A DNA stretch of 64,000 nucleotides, taken from positions 248,001 to 312,000 of the forward strand of contig NZ_JAKKSL010000002.1 in assembly GCF_022669015.1 (NCBI RefSeq), read 5' to 3'. Positions 29,998-40,881 of the stretch are shown piece by piece (position 1 is the stretch's first letter; each line of letters starts with the position of its first letter). The position numbers and the translations under genes were made by a program. The stretch is from Colwellia maritima. GTDB taxonomy: Bacteria > Pseudomonadota > Gammaproteobacteria > Enterobacterales > Alteromonadaceae. The notes below the pieces were generated by a model. It ran no database searches. It was given only the letters and a program-made list of their open reading frames with translations, and was not told where the DNA came from.

Positions 29998-31566
29998 TTA
30001 CCACCAAGTACTATAGATAAGTACTAAAATAATGACGCAACCTAATGCGGCAATATTAAATGACTTCTCAGTTGCAAAATTGATCGTGTCCATATGAACA
30101 GAAGTATCGTGATCGCTTGGTTTATCAATTAAAGATACTAATACCGAAATTAAAATGCATAGAATAAAGACAACACCAATGCGATCCATAAAGGGTAATT
30201 CTGGCCATAAAAATTTGAACGCGATAGAAAATAAAGCTGAACCAATTGCAGCCGATAACGCTCCGCTTGAGGTCGTTCTCTTCCAAAACATGCCCATAAT
30301 AAATATGGCCGTAATACCTGGCGAGAATAAACCAGTAAACTCTTGAATGTATTGGAAGGCTTGATCGAATTTACCTAGTAATGGTTCAGCAGTCATTAAC
30401 GCTAAAGCAAGTGAAACCAGTGTTGCTATTCTCCCTATATGAACATAATGACGTTGGCTTTTATTTGGTTTAAGGTTTCTATAAATATCCATAGTGAAAA
30501 TAGTAGAAATACTATTGGTCATAGACGCGAGAGATGAAACGATTGCTGCGACTAAGGCCGCAAACACTAAGCCTTTAATACCGGAAGGCATTAATCCCAT
30601 CATAGAAGGGTAGGCTTGATCAGATGCTGTGAGTGTGGGGAATAATATCAAGGCAGCTATGCCTGGAAGTACTACTATAAAAGGCATTAGTAGTTTTAAG
30701 TATGCAGCAAATACAATACCCTTTTGTGCTTCTTGAATGCTTTTAGCCGCTAAAGCGCGTTGAATAATATATTGGTTAAATCCCCAATATCCTATGTTCA
30801 TTACCCATAAGCCACCAATAAGCACAGATATACCCGGTAAACTCATGTAATTTGGGTTATCTGAACTTAAAATCATATCAAAATGACCGGGTACTTTTTC
30901 TGTTAACACCTTAAACCCGGCGATAACACCTTCGCCATTTGATACTTGCGTTAGTGCAAGATAACTTAAGAATAGGCCGCCAAAAACTAACAAAACTACT
31001 TGGATAATATCGGTAAACGCAACAGCTTTTAAACCGCCATATAACGAGTAAGCAACAGAAAAAACAGCAAGAAAAATCATACCGAACATCCAATCTACAC
31101 CCGCAACCGTTTGTATTGCTAGCCCACCTAACCATAAAACAGACGTTAAATTAACAAAGATAAAAACTACTAACCAAAACAATGCTAAGGTGGTTTTAAC
31201 TCGTCCATCAAAGCGTTGCTCAAGGTATTGTGGCATGGTGAATATTTTATTTTCTAAAAATATTGGCAATAGATATTTTCCCACTAATACCAAAGTAATA
31301 GCGGCCATCCATTCATATGATGCAATGGCTAACCCAATAGCATAACCCGAGCCAGACATGCCTATGATTTGTTCTGCAGAAATATTTGCTGCAATCAACG
31401 AAGCACCAATTGCCCACCAGGGCAGGGATTTACTGGCAAGAAAATAATCCTCAGTATTTCGATCCCCTTTATGGTCGTTACGTGAAATCCATAAAGCGAT
31501 ACAGAGTAGCCCTATGACATAAGCGATAAAAACAGTGAAGTCTAAGTTGTCTAGCATTATTGGCAT
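29998..31566 (-). CDS. Sodium:solute symporter (SSS/SLC5 family)
   Basis: A 522-residue polytopic membrane protein with about 13-14 helices, of the SGLT-like branch. It has LPWWAIGASLIAANISAEQ near helix 2, GYWGFNQYIIQRALAAK, and LASMTNSISTIFTMDIY, a typical sodium-binding region. Probably imports a monosaccharide such as galactose or 6-O-methyl-galactose together with Na+. Divergent from the third AraC gene and upstream of the P450 operon on the same strand, so co-regulation with demethylation is plausible. Start may be 31566 or the Met at 31557. Confidence 0.93.
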   Translation of the reverse strand: MPIMLDNLDFTVFIAYVIGLLCIALWISRNDHKGDRNTEDYFLASKSLPWWAIGASLIAANISAEQIIGMSGSGYAIGLAIASYEWMAAITLVLVGKYLLPIFLENKIFTMPQYLEQRFDGRVKTTLALFWLVVFIFVNLTSVLWLGGLAIQTVAGVDWMFGMIFLAVFSVAYSLYGGLKAVAFTDIIQVVLLVFGGLFLSYLALTQVSNGEGVIAGFKVLTEKVPGHFDMILSSDNPNYMSLPGISVLIGGLWVMNIGYWGFNQYIIQRALAAKSIQEAQKGIVFAAYLKLLMPFIVVLPGIAALILFPTLTASDQAYPSMMGLMPSGIKGLVFAALVAAIVSSLASMTNSISTIFTMDIYRNLKPNKSQRHYVHIGRIATLVSLALALMTAEPLLGKFDQAFQYIQEFTGLFSPGITAIFIMGMFWKRTTSSGALSAAIGSALFSIAFKFLWPELPFMDRIGVVFILCILISVLVSLIDKPSDHDTSVHMDTINFATEKSFNIAALGCVIILVLIYSTWW

Positions 31567-31774
31567 TACCTTTATTATGATTAAATAACGGACAGAGTAA
31601 CGTTATTTAACTATTTATTGAAAGGTAATTGAAACATGAAAACCAAGGGTTTTATATCAACTGTCTACCTATAAATATCAAATATTTGCTATATTTATGT
31701 TGTAAGTCGTGTTATTCATAATAACTAGTATCAGATATATGTCTATTGATGTCATTTTTACTTCGAGGGTTAGT

Positions 31775-32648
31775 ATGAGCAAAGAACAAGTATATTGTGA
31801 ACCTTTTTGTATTGAAGAGGGGTATCAGTTTGAAATTCATAAAGTGCAATATGAGCCTAATGCACCTTATTCTTGCTTTATGCACTTTCATGAAGTACAT
31901 GAAATTATTATCTTTGAGCAAATCGAAGGGAATTATTTTTATAGTCAGGGTGAATCTGAACTACGCGATAATGATATTGTTTATACACCTGCGCTTGAAA
32001 CCCATGATTTTGAGTTAAACAATAAGCAAAAATCATGGTATATCATTCAGTTTACACCTGAACTTTATACGGAAGCTGAATTAAAAAAAGTCGCTAATTA
32101 TTTTGAACACGGACAGCATTTACGACTTGAAGATGATCACCTAGCCATTGTACAAAACCAAGTTAAATGGTTGCATCAAAGTTATCTTGAAAACCCTATG
32201 AGTAGTATTAGCTTAACGTTATTACGATTATTAATTCTTTGGATTGCGGAGCATGCACACCCAGTCAAACCTCCTAACACCGAAACCGATATACTCGAGT
32301 GCGGGCTATAAAAAGTTATCACCAGTTATTAATTTATTTCGTCAAAAATCCTGTGTTGAAATAACCCTAATTGAAGCAGCAGAGATGTGCTTTGTTTCAC
32401 CATCTCACTTTTCTCGCATGTTTAAAACGGTTTTTAGGTGTAATTTTTCTGAATATTGTTTACGTCATAAACTCTATAGTGCCGCAAGATTAATTAGCCA
32501 AACTGAACGTTCTATTACCGATATAAGTTATGAATTATACTTTTCTAGCCCCTCTCATTTTATTGCTCAATTTAAAAGACAATTTGAAGTAACCCCTTTT
32601 AAATATAGGCAAAATGTCCAAAAACGAACACGAACAAAGCCCCAATAA
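31775..32648 (+). CDS. AraC-family regulator (third, one frameshift)
   Basis: About 291 residues. The N-terminal cupin (YSCFMHFHEVHEIIIFEQIEGN, YTPALETHDFEL) and C-terminal AraC HTH region (LIEAAEMCFVSPSHFSRMFKT, ITDISYELYFSSPSHFIAQFKRQF) are both complete. The frame breaks near 32290-32300, around CTCGAGTGCGGG, between the domains; the continuation is SAGYKKLSPVINLF. I place the start at ATG 31775 behind GAGGG rather than at 31709. Divergent from the SSS symporter and 360 bases upstream of the first TonB receptor, either or both of which it may control. Confidence 0.88.
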
Positions 32649-33007
32649 TTTTTTTGTTTTACCTGATATTTGACATTTTTAATTTAACTACTTCTTTAGG
32701 AAGGTGGGTTATGTTATGTGACTGGTATGTAATGCATTGTTTTAATTGGTTTTATTGTTAGTCTTTTTGTTTTTCATCATTGTTTTATTTTTAGTTATGT
32801 GATTGCAAAAGCAAATATGTGTTATTTCTTGATTGTATAATGTTAGTTTTGTTTAGTGCCTCGCTATAGCATGAAATGGTGTCTGGTAATTGTTTCATCA
32901 ATTAATTTTAGGTTTTACCTAACAGGCAATGCATGACTTAAGTCATTTTTTCCATGGATTGATCAAAAAAATATTACAAATATGATGATAAAAATAGAGG
33001 GGAAGAC
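32649..33007. other. Long leader before the first TonB receptor
   Basis: About 360 T-rich bases without an open frame. It contains a strong ribosome site (AGAGGGGAAG, just before 33008) and presumably the receptor promoter. I saw no copy of the ATTGTTTACAAT box here, unlike other promoters of the locus, nor a recognisable riboswitch. Confidence 0.5.
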
Positions 33008-35800
33008 ATGAAAACATTAGGTAAATTCAATTTATTGCCAATAAGTATTGCAATTTCAACTGCATTAGGTGCATTTCAGGCTACAGCTGAAGAAGTTGAC
33101 AAGGCAAAATCAGAAGCGTCAGTAGAAGTTATCCAAGTAACTGGCATAAGAAGTAGTTTAACGGAAGCGATGGATTTAAAGAAAAATGCTTCATCAATTC
33201 AAGACAGTATTGTTGCTGAAGATATTGGTAAATTTCCCGATCAAAACGTTGCAGAATCATTACAGCGTATTCCTGGGGTAATGATTTCTCGAACGAATGG
33301 TGAGGGTACAGCGATTACTGTTCGAGGTTTAGGTCCTAAATTCAATGCAGTTAAATTAAATGATAGAACTATGGCTACTTCTGAGCGTGGTCGTGAGTTT
33401 GATTTTCAAATACTGCCTTCAGAGCTTATATCGGGTGCGAATATAATTAAAGCCTCTCGTGCCAATATAGCAGAAGGTGGCATTGGCTCTTACGTAACTA
33501 TTGATACGGCAAGACCATTGAATAGCCCAGGGCAACATATTGCAGGTTCAGTGAATTTAAAGTATAACGATTTAGCTGAAGAAACCACACCAAAGTTTTC
33601 AGGTATTTATAGTAATACGTTTAATGACGATACGGTCGGTTTCTTATTTGGTTTTTCTCATGTTGAAACCACTAATCGCATTGATGCGCATGAAACTGCT
33701 TTTTGGGATAATTTCCAAGTGGGTGATACTCAAAGAGCGCCTGGTCCTGTTCAATATGAAGACGGTACAGAAGTTACATCAGGTTCTACTGTATGGTATC
33801 CAGGTCGTGCGCAATTTATGAGTGATGAAGAAGAACGCTCACGAACCAGTGCTAACTTAACATTACAGTGGTCACCAAACAGCGATATTATTCACACAAT
33901 TGACACTTTCTATACTGATTTCGACCGTGATGCCTTTAGTAATGGAATGCAAGCACCACTGCACCGAGATGGTTTTGAAGATGTTGTAATCTCTGAAGAT
34001 AATACAGTACTTGCTGCTACAAAAAGTGCAGATCCACTTGATGGCTTATTTCAAACACGTTCTGAAGCATCAAAAACCTATGCATTTGGTTATAATGTTA
34101 TGTTTTTCTATGATAAATGGACATTTGAAGGGGATGTTTCTTATTCAAAATCTGAATCTACCCCACAAAGGGATTGGTATGTGCCAAATATTATCAATGA
34201 AGGTGGTTTAACTGACGCAGATTATATTCGTTTTGATAGCCGAGGCACAGATGTTATAAACATCGACTCTTCTATTGCTTGGGATAATCCCGCAGGTGCA
34301 AAAGCCCATTGGAACTCGATTACTGACGATAAATTAGAAGATGAAGTTACTGAAGTTAAATTTGATGCAAATTACGAACTAGATACGGGTATATATCGCT
34401 CTGTTGACTTTGGTATTGCTTATACAGACCGTACAAAAACGGTTGATAAATATGATTCAATAGATACGCAATGTGGCTCAGTGGTTAACACGTGTGGAAC
34501 ATTGATTGATATGAGTGATAGCATATTCTCTGTTAATTCAATGGGTGACTTCTTGTCTGATGTGGATGGTGAATTCCCTCGTGATTTTCTTTTCATCAAT
34601 AACCTATCTGACTACGTTGCTGAAATGAAAACTATTTCTCAAGATAATGCTTGGGGTGATGCTTTATTACAACAAAATGCCTCAGTAGAAAATACCGAAG
34701 AAATTTTAGCGCTATATGCTCAATTAAATCTTGAAGGTGAAACCGACAGTTTTGCTTGGCACAGTAACCTAGGTTTACGTTATGTCGACACGCAAAGTGA
34801 CTCGAATGGTTATGCTATTGAAGTATTAGATATCAGCATGAATGATCAAATACAAGATGATGGTGAAATTATCGATGTTACCACGTCTGCTCCAGTGTTT
34901 ACTGCTGCAAGTAACTCATACACTGAACTTTTACCTAGCATTAACGTTAGCCTAGATTTCTTTAATGGTATCTTTCTTAAAGGTGCCGCGGCGAAGGTAA
35001 TGACACGTCCTGCGCTTGTAGATGTGGGTGTTGATATGACCGTTGCAGGCGTACGTTTAACCGATTATAGCCGTACTCAGGGTAATCCATACTTATCGCC
35101 TTATACTGCTAATCAATTTGATTTGTCACTTGAGTACTACCAAGAAAATGGTAATAGCTACAGTGTGAATGTTTTTTACAAAGATTTCAGTGATTGGATT
35201 TCTACACAAACGTTTGTTCAAGATTCTGAATTTATGGTTGACCGAGATTTTGATGGTACGGATGATTGGGTGGTTAAAGAAACCGTTACACAAAAAAGTA
35301 ATCGTAGCGGTGTAACCCTGAGTGGTTTTGAGTTAGCAGCATTACACTATTTTGATTATTTACCGGGTTGGTTAAGTGGCTTTGGTATTCAAGCTAACTA
35401 TACTTACACTAAAAGTAAAGACAGCGAAGCAGATGTGTTTGAACAACCTGGTGTAACTTCTCCAGGTAGTGGTGTAGAAGGTTTCTCACCTAATGCTTAT
35501 AACATTATCGGTTTTTACGAAAAAGATGAATTTCAAGCTCGTCTTGCTTATAACTGGCGTGAATCATTCTTAATACAACGTCAAAGTGACGTAGGCGGTG
35601 GTTTACCGAAACACGCAGATGATTATGGTCAGTTTGATTTTAGTGCTTCGTATGATCTTAATGAAAATTTAACTGTAAATGTTGAAGCAATTAACCTAAC
35701 AAATGAAAACATCCTTGAATTTGCCGATGTTCGTGACAGAGTTACGTTGATTCAGTACTCAGGACGACGTTTCCAAGTAGGGGTTTCATTTAAGTTCTAA
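33008..35800 (+). CDS. TonB-dependent receptor (first)
   Basis: Intact 930-residue outer-membrane receptor of the large Alteromonadales/Xanthomonadales type used for oligosaccharides. A signal peptide (about 1-27, ending ATAEE) precedes a TonB-box-like EVIQVTGIRSS. The plug domain contains IGKFPDQNVAESLQRIPGV and ITVRGLGPKFNAVKLN. The beta-barrel ends in the terminal aromatic strand VGVSFKF. It stands alone between an AraC gene and the GH2 gene, with its own terminator. Expected to take up agar- or porphyran-derived oligosaccharides. Confidence 0.95.
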   Translation: MKTLGKFNLLPISIAISTALGAFQATAEEVDKAKSEASVEVIQVTGIRSSLTEAMDLKKNASSIQDSIVAEDIGKFPDQNVAESLQRIPGVMISRTNGEGTAITVRGLGPKFNAVKLNDRTMATSERGREFDFQILPSELISGANIIKASRANIAEGGIGSYVTIDTARPLNSPGQHIAGSVNLKYNDLAEETTPKFSGIYSNTFNDDTVGFLFGFSHVETTNRIDAHETAFWDNFQVGDTQRAPGPVQYEDGTEVTSGSTVWYPGRAQFMSDEEERSRTSANLTLQWSPNSDIIHTIDTFYTDFDRDAFSNGMQAPLHRDGFEDVVISEDNTVLAATKSADPLDGLFQTRSEASKTYAFGYNVMFFYDKWTFEGDVSYSKSESTPQRDWYVPNIINEGGLTDADYIRFDSRGTDVINIDSSIAWDNPAGAKAHWNSITDDKLEDEVTEVKFDANYELDTGIYRSVDFGIAYTDRTKTVDKYDSIDTQCGSVVNTCGTLIDMSDSIFSVNSMGDFLSDVDGEFPRDFLFINNLSDYVAEMKTISQDNAWGDALLQQNASVENTEEILALYAQLNLEGETDSFAWHSNLGLRYVDTQSDSNGYAIEVLDISMNDQIQDDGEIIDVTTSAPVFTAASNSYTELLPSINVSLDFFNGIFLKGAAAKVMTRPALVDVGVDMTVAGVRLTDYSRTQGNPYLSPYTANQFDLSLEYYQENGNSYSVNVFYKDFSDWISTQTFVQDSEFMVDRDFDGTDDWVVKETVTQKSNRSGVTLSGFELAALHYFDYLPGWLSGFGIQANYTYTKSKDSEADVFEQPGVTSPGSGVEGFSPNAYNIIGFYEKDEFQARLAYNWRESFLIQRQSDVGGGLPKHADDYGQFDFSASYDLNENLTVNVEAINLTNENILEFADVRDRVTLIQYSGRRFQVGVSFKF

Positions 35801-35825
35801 CCTTATCTTTCTCAATCAATTAAAG

Positions 35826-35857
35826 CGCTTTGTTCATTTGAATTAAAGCGTTTTTTT
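35826..35857 (+). terminator. Rho-independent terminator of TonB receptor 1
   Basis: Hairpin CGCTTT...AAAGCG with inner TTC/GAA pairing, followed by T7, 25 bases after the receptor stop. Confidence 0.8.
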
Positions 35858-36042
35858 GATCATTTCTACTTGCTAAAACCTCCAACGACATCTTTATTTA
35901 ATAATAGAACAACTCGTTATTGAAATAAATGCCTTGTATTTAGCGATTTTTTCAACAGGTTAACCATGTCTTAAGCCGAGTTCAGGTTAATTAACATTTT
36001 TCTAGATAATTCAGCATTGTAAAAACGTTCATGGATGTGTAT

Positions 36043-36062
36043 ATTGTTTAATGTTAACAATT
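36043..36062. promoter_or_regulatory. Imperfect operator-like dyad before GH2 gene
   Basis: ATTGTT-N7-AACAAT dyad, containing ATGTTAACAAT, about 26 bases before the GH2 start. One base differs from the TTGTTAACAA core seen elsewhere in the locus. Confidence 0.4.
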
Positions 36063-36087
36063 TATATTAATCATACCGGTGATTCAA

Positions 36088-38634
36088 ATGAAAGCAATGA
36101 TAAAAAAAATACTTTGCGTGCTACTGCTCGTGCAAATTTCTTCACAACTTCAGGCAAGTCATTTTGATACTAGTCAGCATATCAGAGAAACTGACTTTAA
36201 TTTTGACTGGAAATTTACCTTGGTTGAAAACACTTCTTTACCCGCCAATATACCGTTAGCTGATACTAGCGGCGAGAAGTTCGTTTACCTCATGACTGGA
36301 GTGTCGAAGCCTCTTTTGATAAAAACCTTGAAGGAGCAACGGGGTATTTACCGGGAGGGGTTGGTGTTTATCAAAAACATTTTCTTACCCCTAAAAAGTC
36401 TGAAAATAAAAGTACCTATATTTTATTTGATGGTGTTTATAACAATGCAACTTTTTGGTTAAATGGTCAGTTGCTAGGAGAAAACCCTTACGGATATTCT
36501 CCTGTTTATTTTGATTTAAGTAAACACCTAAAAAGCGATGGTAGCGATAATGTGATAACGGTACATGTAGACCATTCTCGTTATGTTGACAGCCGTTGGT
36601 ACACCGGAAGTGGCATATATCGTAATGTAAAACTGATCACAGTGAGTAAATTACATATTCCCATTTGGGGAACTTTTATTACTACGCCTGAGGTATCGAG
36701 TAAACAAGCGACAATAAATTTATCAGTCGAGATTAATAATGAATTTAACAATAGAAAATCACTGACTGCTACAACTCATATTATCGATAACCAAGGTAAT
36801 ATAGTTGCTAATGCAAGCAAAAAATAAGCGTGAAAAGCAAAAGTAAAAAGGCGTTAGCGCAAAAATTTGTAGTGAACAATCCTCAACTTTGGGATGTTGA
36901 TAGTCCTACCATGTACAAGGCGATAACCGTATTAGAAAATGATGGACAAGTACTTGACCAATATGAAACCCCCTTTGGCATTCGTAGTATAAAATTTGAA
37001 GCTAAAAAAGGGTTTTTCCTTAATGGCAAGTCAACCCTAATGAAAGGGGTTAGTTTGCATCATGATGGTGGTTTAGTTGGATCCGCTGTTCCTAAGGGAG
37101 TTTGGAAACGCCGTTTACAAGCTTTAAAAGATCCGGCGTTAATGCGATAAGAACCACTCATAATCCTTATTCACAAGAGTTTTTAGATTTATGTGATGAA
37201 ATGGGATTTTTAGTACAAAATGAATTTTTCGATGAATTTGATTATGCCAAAGATAAGCGATTAAATTATCACGAAAGACATGATGATGAAATATCCAAAG
37301 GTTATGTTGAGCATTTTCAAAAATGGGCAAAAAGTGACTTAACCAGAACTATGTTGCGTGACAGAAATCACCCCAGTGTAGTGCAATGGAGCATTGGTAA
37401 TGAAATAGAGTGGACGTATTTACATTATCGTTACGTTACTGGTTTTTGGGAAGATCCAAATGATCCTCAAAACTCTGGAAAGTATTGGGGCAGTGCACCA
37501 ATCTTTTCACCAAAAGAATTAAAAGAACGCTTTGAAGCCTCTAAAAAAGGTGAATACATTCTGGCAGATACAGCTAAAAAGCTAAGTGCTTGGGTAAAAG
37601 AACTAGACACTACAAGACCAACAACCGCTAATATGATCGTTCCGCAAGTTAGCCATGTTAGTGGCTATGCTGACACCGTTGACATTGCCGGTTATAGCTA
37701 TCGTAATGTCACTATTCCATGGGCGCAAACACATTTTCCGGATAAACAAGTAACTATTAATGAAAATCCCGGCACTTGGGATGATTGGAAAAACGTATTA
37801 GAGAATCCGGGGGTTTTCAGTATTTTTATGTGGACAGGCATTGATTATATTGGTGAGCGCGACCAGAAATGGCCTGAAAAAAGTGGTTGGGGTGACATAC
37901 TTGATTTATCTGGTTTTAAACAACAAGGCCGGAATTATTTTAAAAGTATTTGGGTCAATGAGCCGCACCTTTCCATTGGCACGCTTTCACTAACTAAGTC
38001 AGGTTTTAGCGCTGATAAGTTATCAGGGTTAGCTGTTGCTAATGATCAAGGAAGTTATAGATGGAGGCAATCTAATGAGCACTGGAATTATAGTAAAGGT
38101 GAGCCAATTTTAGTTGAAGTGGCTTCTAATCATGCCACGGTTGAATTATTTATTAACGGTCGTTCATTAGGCTATCGAAGTATGTCAGAAAGCCCAGACC
38201 GTTTATTGCGTTGGGTTGTACCATTTGAACAAGGTACACTGACCGCTAAAGCGGGGTTTAAGGGACAAGAAATACAAACTCAAGTTGAAACGACATCTAA
38301 AGTTGTTGGTTTTAATTTAACGGCAGACAAAGCTACGCTAAGTGCTGATGGTTATGATGTTGCGCATCTTGTTGTTCAACTACATGACCAAAAAGGTCGA
38401 GCAGTCAAAACAAGTAACGCAAAAGTATCTTTCGAAATACAAGGAGACGTCAGATTGTTAGGTGTTGATAATGGCGCGCCAGATAATATTCAAAATTTCA
38501 AATCAGATACCTTAATCACGTCAAAAGGTAGGGCCTTAGCTATTATTCAATCAAACCGATCTGGTGGGGTTGCTAAAGTTACTGCGAAAATAAAGGGGCT
38601 AAAAGCGCAATCGGTGTTCATAAACGTGGACTAA
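36088..38634 (+). CDS. GH2-family beta-galactosidase (three frameshifts)
   Basis: Exported glycoside hydrolase family 2 enzyme of about 849 residues. A signal peptide (MKAMIKKILCVLLLVQ..., cleaved near LQA-SHF) precedes the sugar-binding jelly roll (LPHDWSVEASF, GVGVYQKHF, GVYNNATFWLNG) and an Ig-like domain. The TIM barrel keeps GVNAIRTTHNPYS, the acid/base WSIGNEIEW and a nucleophile candidate in TINENPG before FSIFMWTGIDYIGE. C-terminal Ig-like/DUF4982-type domains follow. Frame breaks fall near 36270-36280, at an A6 run near 36825 and near 37130-37137 beside CCGG; all joins restore family sequence. Likely removes terminal beta-galactose from agaro- or porphyran-oligosaccharides in the periplasm. 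Confidence 0.88.
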
Positions 38635-38799
38635 TTCTATTTTATTTTAATCAAAGAAATAACAGCTCAATAAAATATTAACGGAATTATTTATAATTGA
38701 GCGTATATGCATTGTCAGATTTAAAGCTGCTTGCTATTAGATACACTAATCCCATCCAAACGGATGGGATTATGTTGCTCTTGAGTTAGCGGTTGATAA

Positions 38800-39870
38800 T
38801 TAAATCAGCGATAATTTAAAAGGGTAACTTTGGTTACCGCGCCATTGACCCACATATAAGTTACCTTCGTCATCAACACACATACCATGGCAATGTTTGA
38901 ATACATCCCAAGTGCTTGACATGGTTTGTAATTTACCATTTTGATAAACTGGCTCTGTGCCACCTAAATTAGCAACAACCTTGTTATTTTTATCAAATAC
39001 ACTGATAAAACCAGAATCTTCAGCATTTTCATCATTAATATGTGACCAACATACCGGTGCAAAAAAATTATCACCACTAAATACCGGACCATGAATATAA
39101 GCGCCCGGCGTATCTATACGGCCGCGATAACTGCCATCAAAATTAAATAGTTTTAAGCACTGCTCCCAACGAGAGCTAACAATTAAATGAGTGTCATCTG
39201 GATTACGAATATCAACACCTATACCATGTGTGTTGATTAAGTTGTAATTTGTGTCTTCATTTTTCTGCCCTCCCCAATGGTGAATATAACGGCCATGACA
39301 ATCGTATTGAATGACAAAGTCTGAACCATAGCCATCAGTAACATAAATATCACCGTTAGGTGCTACGGTAATATCTGAAGGACGAAAGGGCATATCTGGC
39401 TGATAAATACCAATGGTCATTGGATGACCAATGGTATAAACCAAACGACCATCAAGGGTAAGTTTGGCGACAAAACCTTGTTGAGCAATTACCTTATTGT
39501 AATGAGAATCCCACTCATCGGTGCTTTTTCCATCCCAATGACGATTTAATACCCGACCATGATCGACAACATATAAAAATTCTTCGCCATTCTCATTCAC
39601 AATTTCTATGGAGTGCGCTCCAGGAAATTCACTGCCCCAAGCTTCAGCCAAACTGCCATCTTTGTTATAAACAATAAAGTTGTTTTTCGTGTTATCCGTT
39701 AACATGATAATACGACCTTTCGCGTCTATTACCATATCGTGGCAGTTTTCCACAGGGGTTTGGTTTGGGTCAAGTTGTCCCCAGTGAGCATCTACCTTAT
39801 ATTGAAAATTGCCTTGGCCAACAATTAATCCGTGTGGGTCTTTTTGCGACTTTGGAAAATAGCTCGTCAT
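38800..39870 (-). CDS. NHL-repeat six-bladed beta-propeller protein
   Basis: A 356-residue protein with repeated NHL/YWTD-like blades, for example HDMVIDAKGRIIMLTDN, PSDITVAPNGDIYVTDGYGSD, HGIGVDIRN and HGMCVDDEGNLYVGQW. No signal peptide is visible, so it appears cytoplasmic, unlike many propellers in polysaccharide loci. Only 1 base separates it from the PhyH dioxygenase gene upstream, so they are co-transcribed and probably co-function. Propellers of this type can be lactonases, lyases or binding scaffolds; I cannot choose between them. Confidence 0.85.
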   Translation of the reverse strand: MTSYFPKSQKDPHGLIVGQGNFQYKVDAHWGQLDPNQTPVENCHDMVIDAKGRIIMLTDNTKNNFIVYNKDGSLAEAWGSEFPGAHSIEIVNENGEEFLYVVDHGRVLNRHWDGKSTDEWDSHYNKVIAQQGFVAKLTLDGRLVYTIGHPMTIGIYQPDMPFRPSDITVAPNGDIYVTDGYGSDFVIQYDCHGRYIHHWGGQKNEDTNYNLINTHGIGVDIRNPDDTHLIVSSRWEQCLKLFNFDGSYRGRIDTPGAYIHGPVFSGDNFFAPVCWSHINDENAEDSGFISVFDKNNKVVANLGGTEPVYQNGKLQTMSSTWDVFKHCHGMCVDDEGNLYVGQWRGNQSYPFKLSLI

Positions 39871-39871
39871 A

Positions 39872-40633
39872 CTAAGATGCTTGCCAATTTATTATTGCAT
39901 CGTCATCGACACGGTTTAATGGATAATAAACTGCTTCATTTTCTTGCCAAGGTTGATTGGTCATAGCGTTATAAGCACTGATCATAGACCATCGCGGATG
40001 ATCAGATTTATTTTGGTTTGATTTATGTAATAAATTACAGTGAAAAAACAAAGTATCGCCAGGTTCTAATTCAACAAAAACTAACTCGTGATCTTTCATT
40101 GCTTGTTCAACAAACATTAATTCAGCGCCTTTTTGATCACCGGTTTTATTGTGATTTAAACGGCCCAATTTATGTGAGCCTTTTAATACCTGTAAGCAAC
40201 CATTTTCTTTCGTTGCCTTATTAATAGCAATCATGCAGCTTATCGCTTTCGGATGAAGCATTAGGTTGTCGTGATGCCAGTAACCAAAATCTTGATGCCA
40301 TTCCCAAGCACCACCAACCTTTGGTTCTTTCATCATAACTTTGGTACTCGTGTGATACATTTCTTCACCGATAATCGCTTCACATGAATCAACTAAACGA
40401 CGACTGCGTGAAAACATGCTATATAAATCGTCAGTGGTTTCTTGCCAAATACATACTTTACTGACGGCACCTGTACCATCTTTTTGAAGCCAAGCATTGT
40501 TATGCAAACGAGGATCATTAAAAGCGGTTTCAGTTAAACGATCTATTTCAGCTTTATTGAAATAACCACGGGCAATAACGTAACCGTCATCATTGAATTG
40601 TTTAATTTGTTCGGGTGATAATTTTATGCTCAT
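39872..40633 (-). CDS. Phytanoyl-CoA dioxygenase-family Fe(II)/2-oxoglutarate oxygenase
   Basis: A 253-residue PhyH-family enzyme. The iron facial triad is His113 and Asp115 in EWHQDFGYWH plus His203 in FFHCNLLHKS, with Arg214 in HPRWS as 2-oxoglutarate anchor. The N-terminal FNDDGYVIARGYFNKAEI is the family opening. It leads a two-gene operon with the NHL propeller inside the agar locus. PhyH enzymes hydroxylate diverse small molecules, and hydroxylation of a methyl ether would be a second, P450-independent demethylation route. That role is speculation; the family assignment is firm. Confidence 0.9.
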   Translation of the reverse strand: MSIKLSPEQIKQFNDDGYVIARGYFNKAEIDRLTETAFNDPRLHNNAWLQKDGTGAVSKVCIWQETTDDLYSMFSRSRRLVDSCEAIIGEEMYHTSTKVMMKEPKVGGAWEWHQDFGYWHHDNLMLHPKAISCMIAINKATKENGCLQVLKGSHKLGRLNHNKTGDQKGAELMFVEQAMKDHELVFVELEPGDTLFFHCNLLHKSNQNKSDHPRWSMISAYNAMTNQPWQENEAVYYPLNRVDDDAIINWQAS

Positions 40634-40818
40634 GGTATGTCCTCTCTAATAATGGAACCGAGAAATAATAAAGGAATGTTAAGCGCTAATTATAAAATAA
40701 ATTTAATAAAATATAAATGAATTATTCATATAAAAATACTTTATTTATATTTAAATCTTCGTTTGAGTGGGGTATATTCATTTTTATTGTTTTTTATAAG
40801 ACTGCTCTCTTTAAATAC

Positions 40819-40849
40819 AAAAGGCTTTTGATCTAATCAAAAGCCTTTT
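40819..40849 (-). terminator. Terminator after MFS sugar porter
   Basis: Perfect 14-base stem AAAAGGCTTTTGAT / ATCAAAAGCCTTTT with a 3-base loop, located just downstream of the leftward MFS gene and ending in TTTT on that strand. Confidence 0.8.
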
Positions 40850-40881
40850 ATTCGGTTCTTATTGTTTGTTCGTCGTTATTA

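Noticed and set aside
31587-31610. ATAACG...CGTTAT inverted repeat between SSS and AraC 3
   Set aside because: Single six-base arm in an AT-rich spacer with no second copy seen; could be chance.
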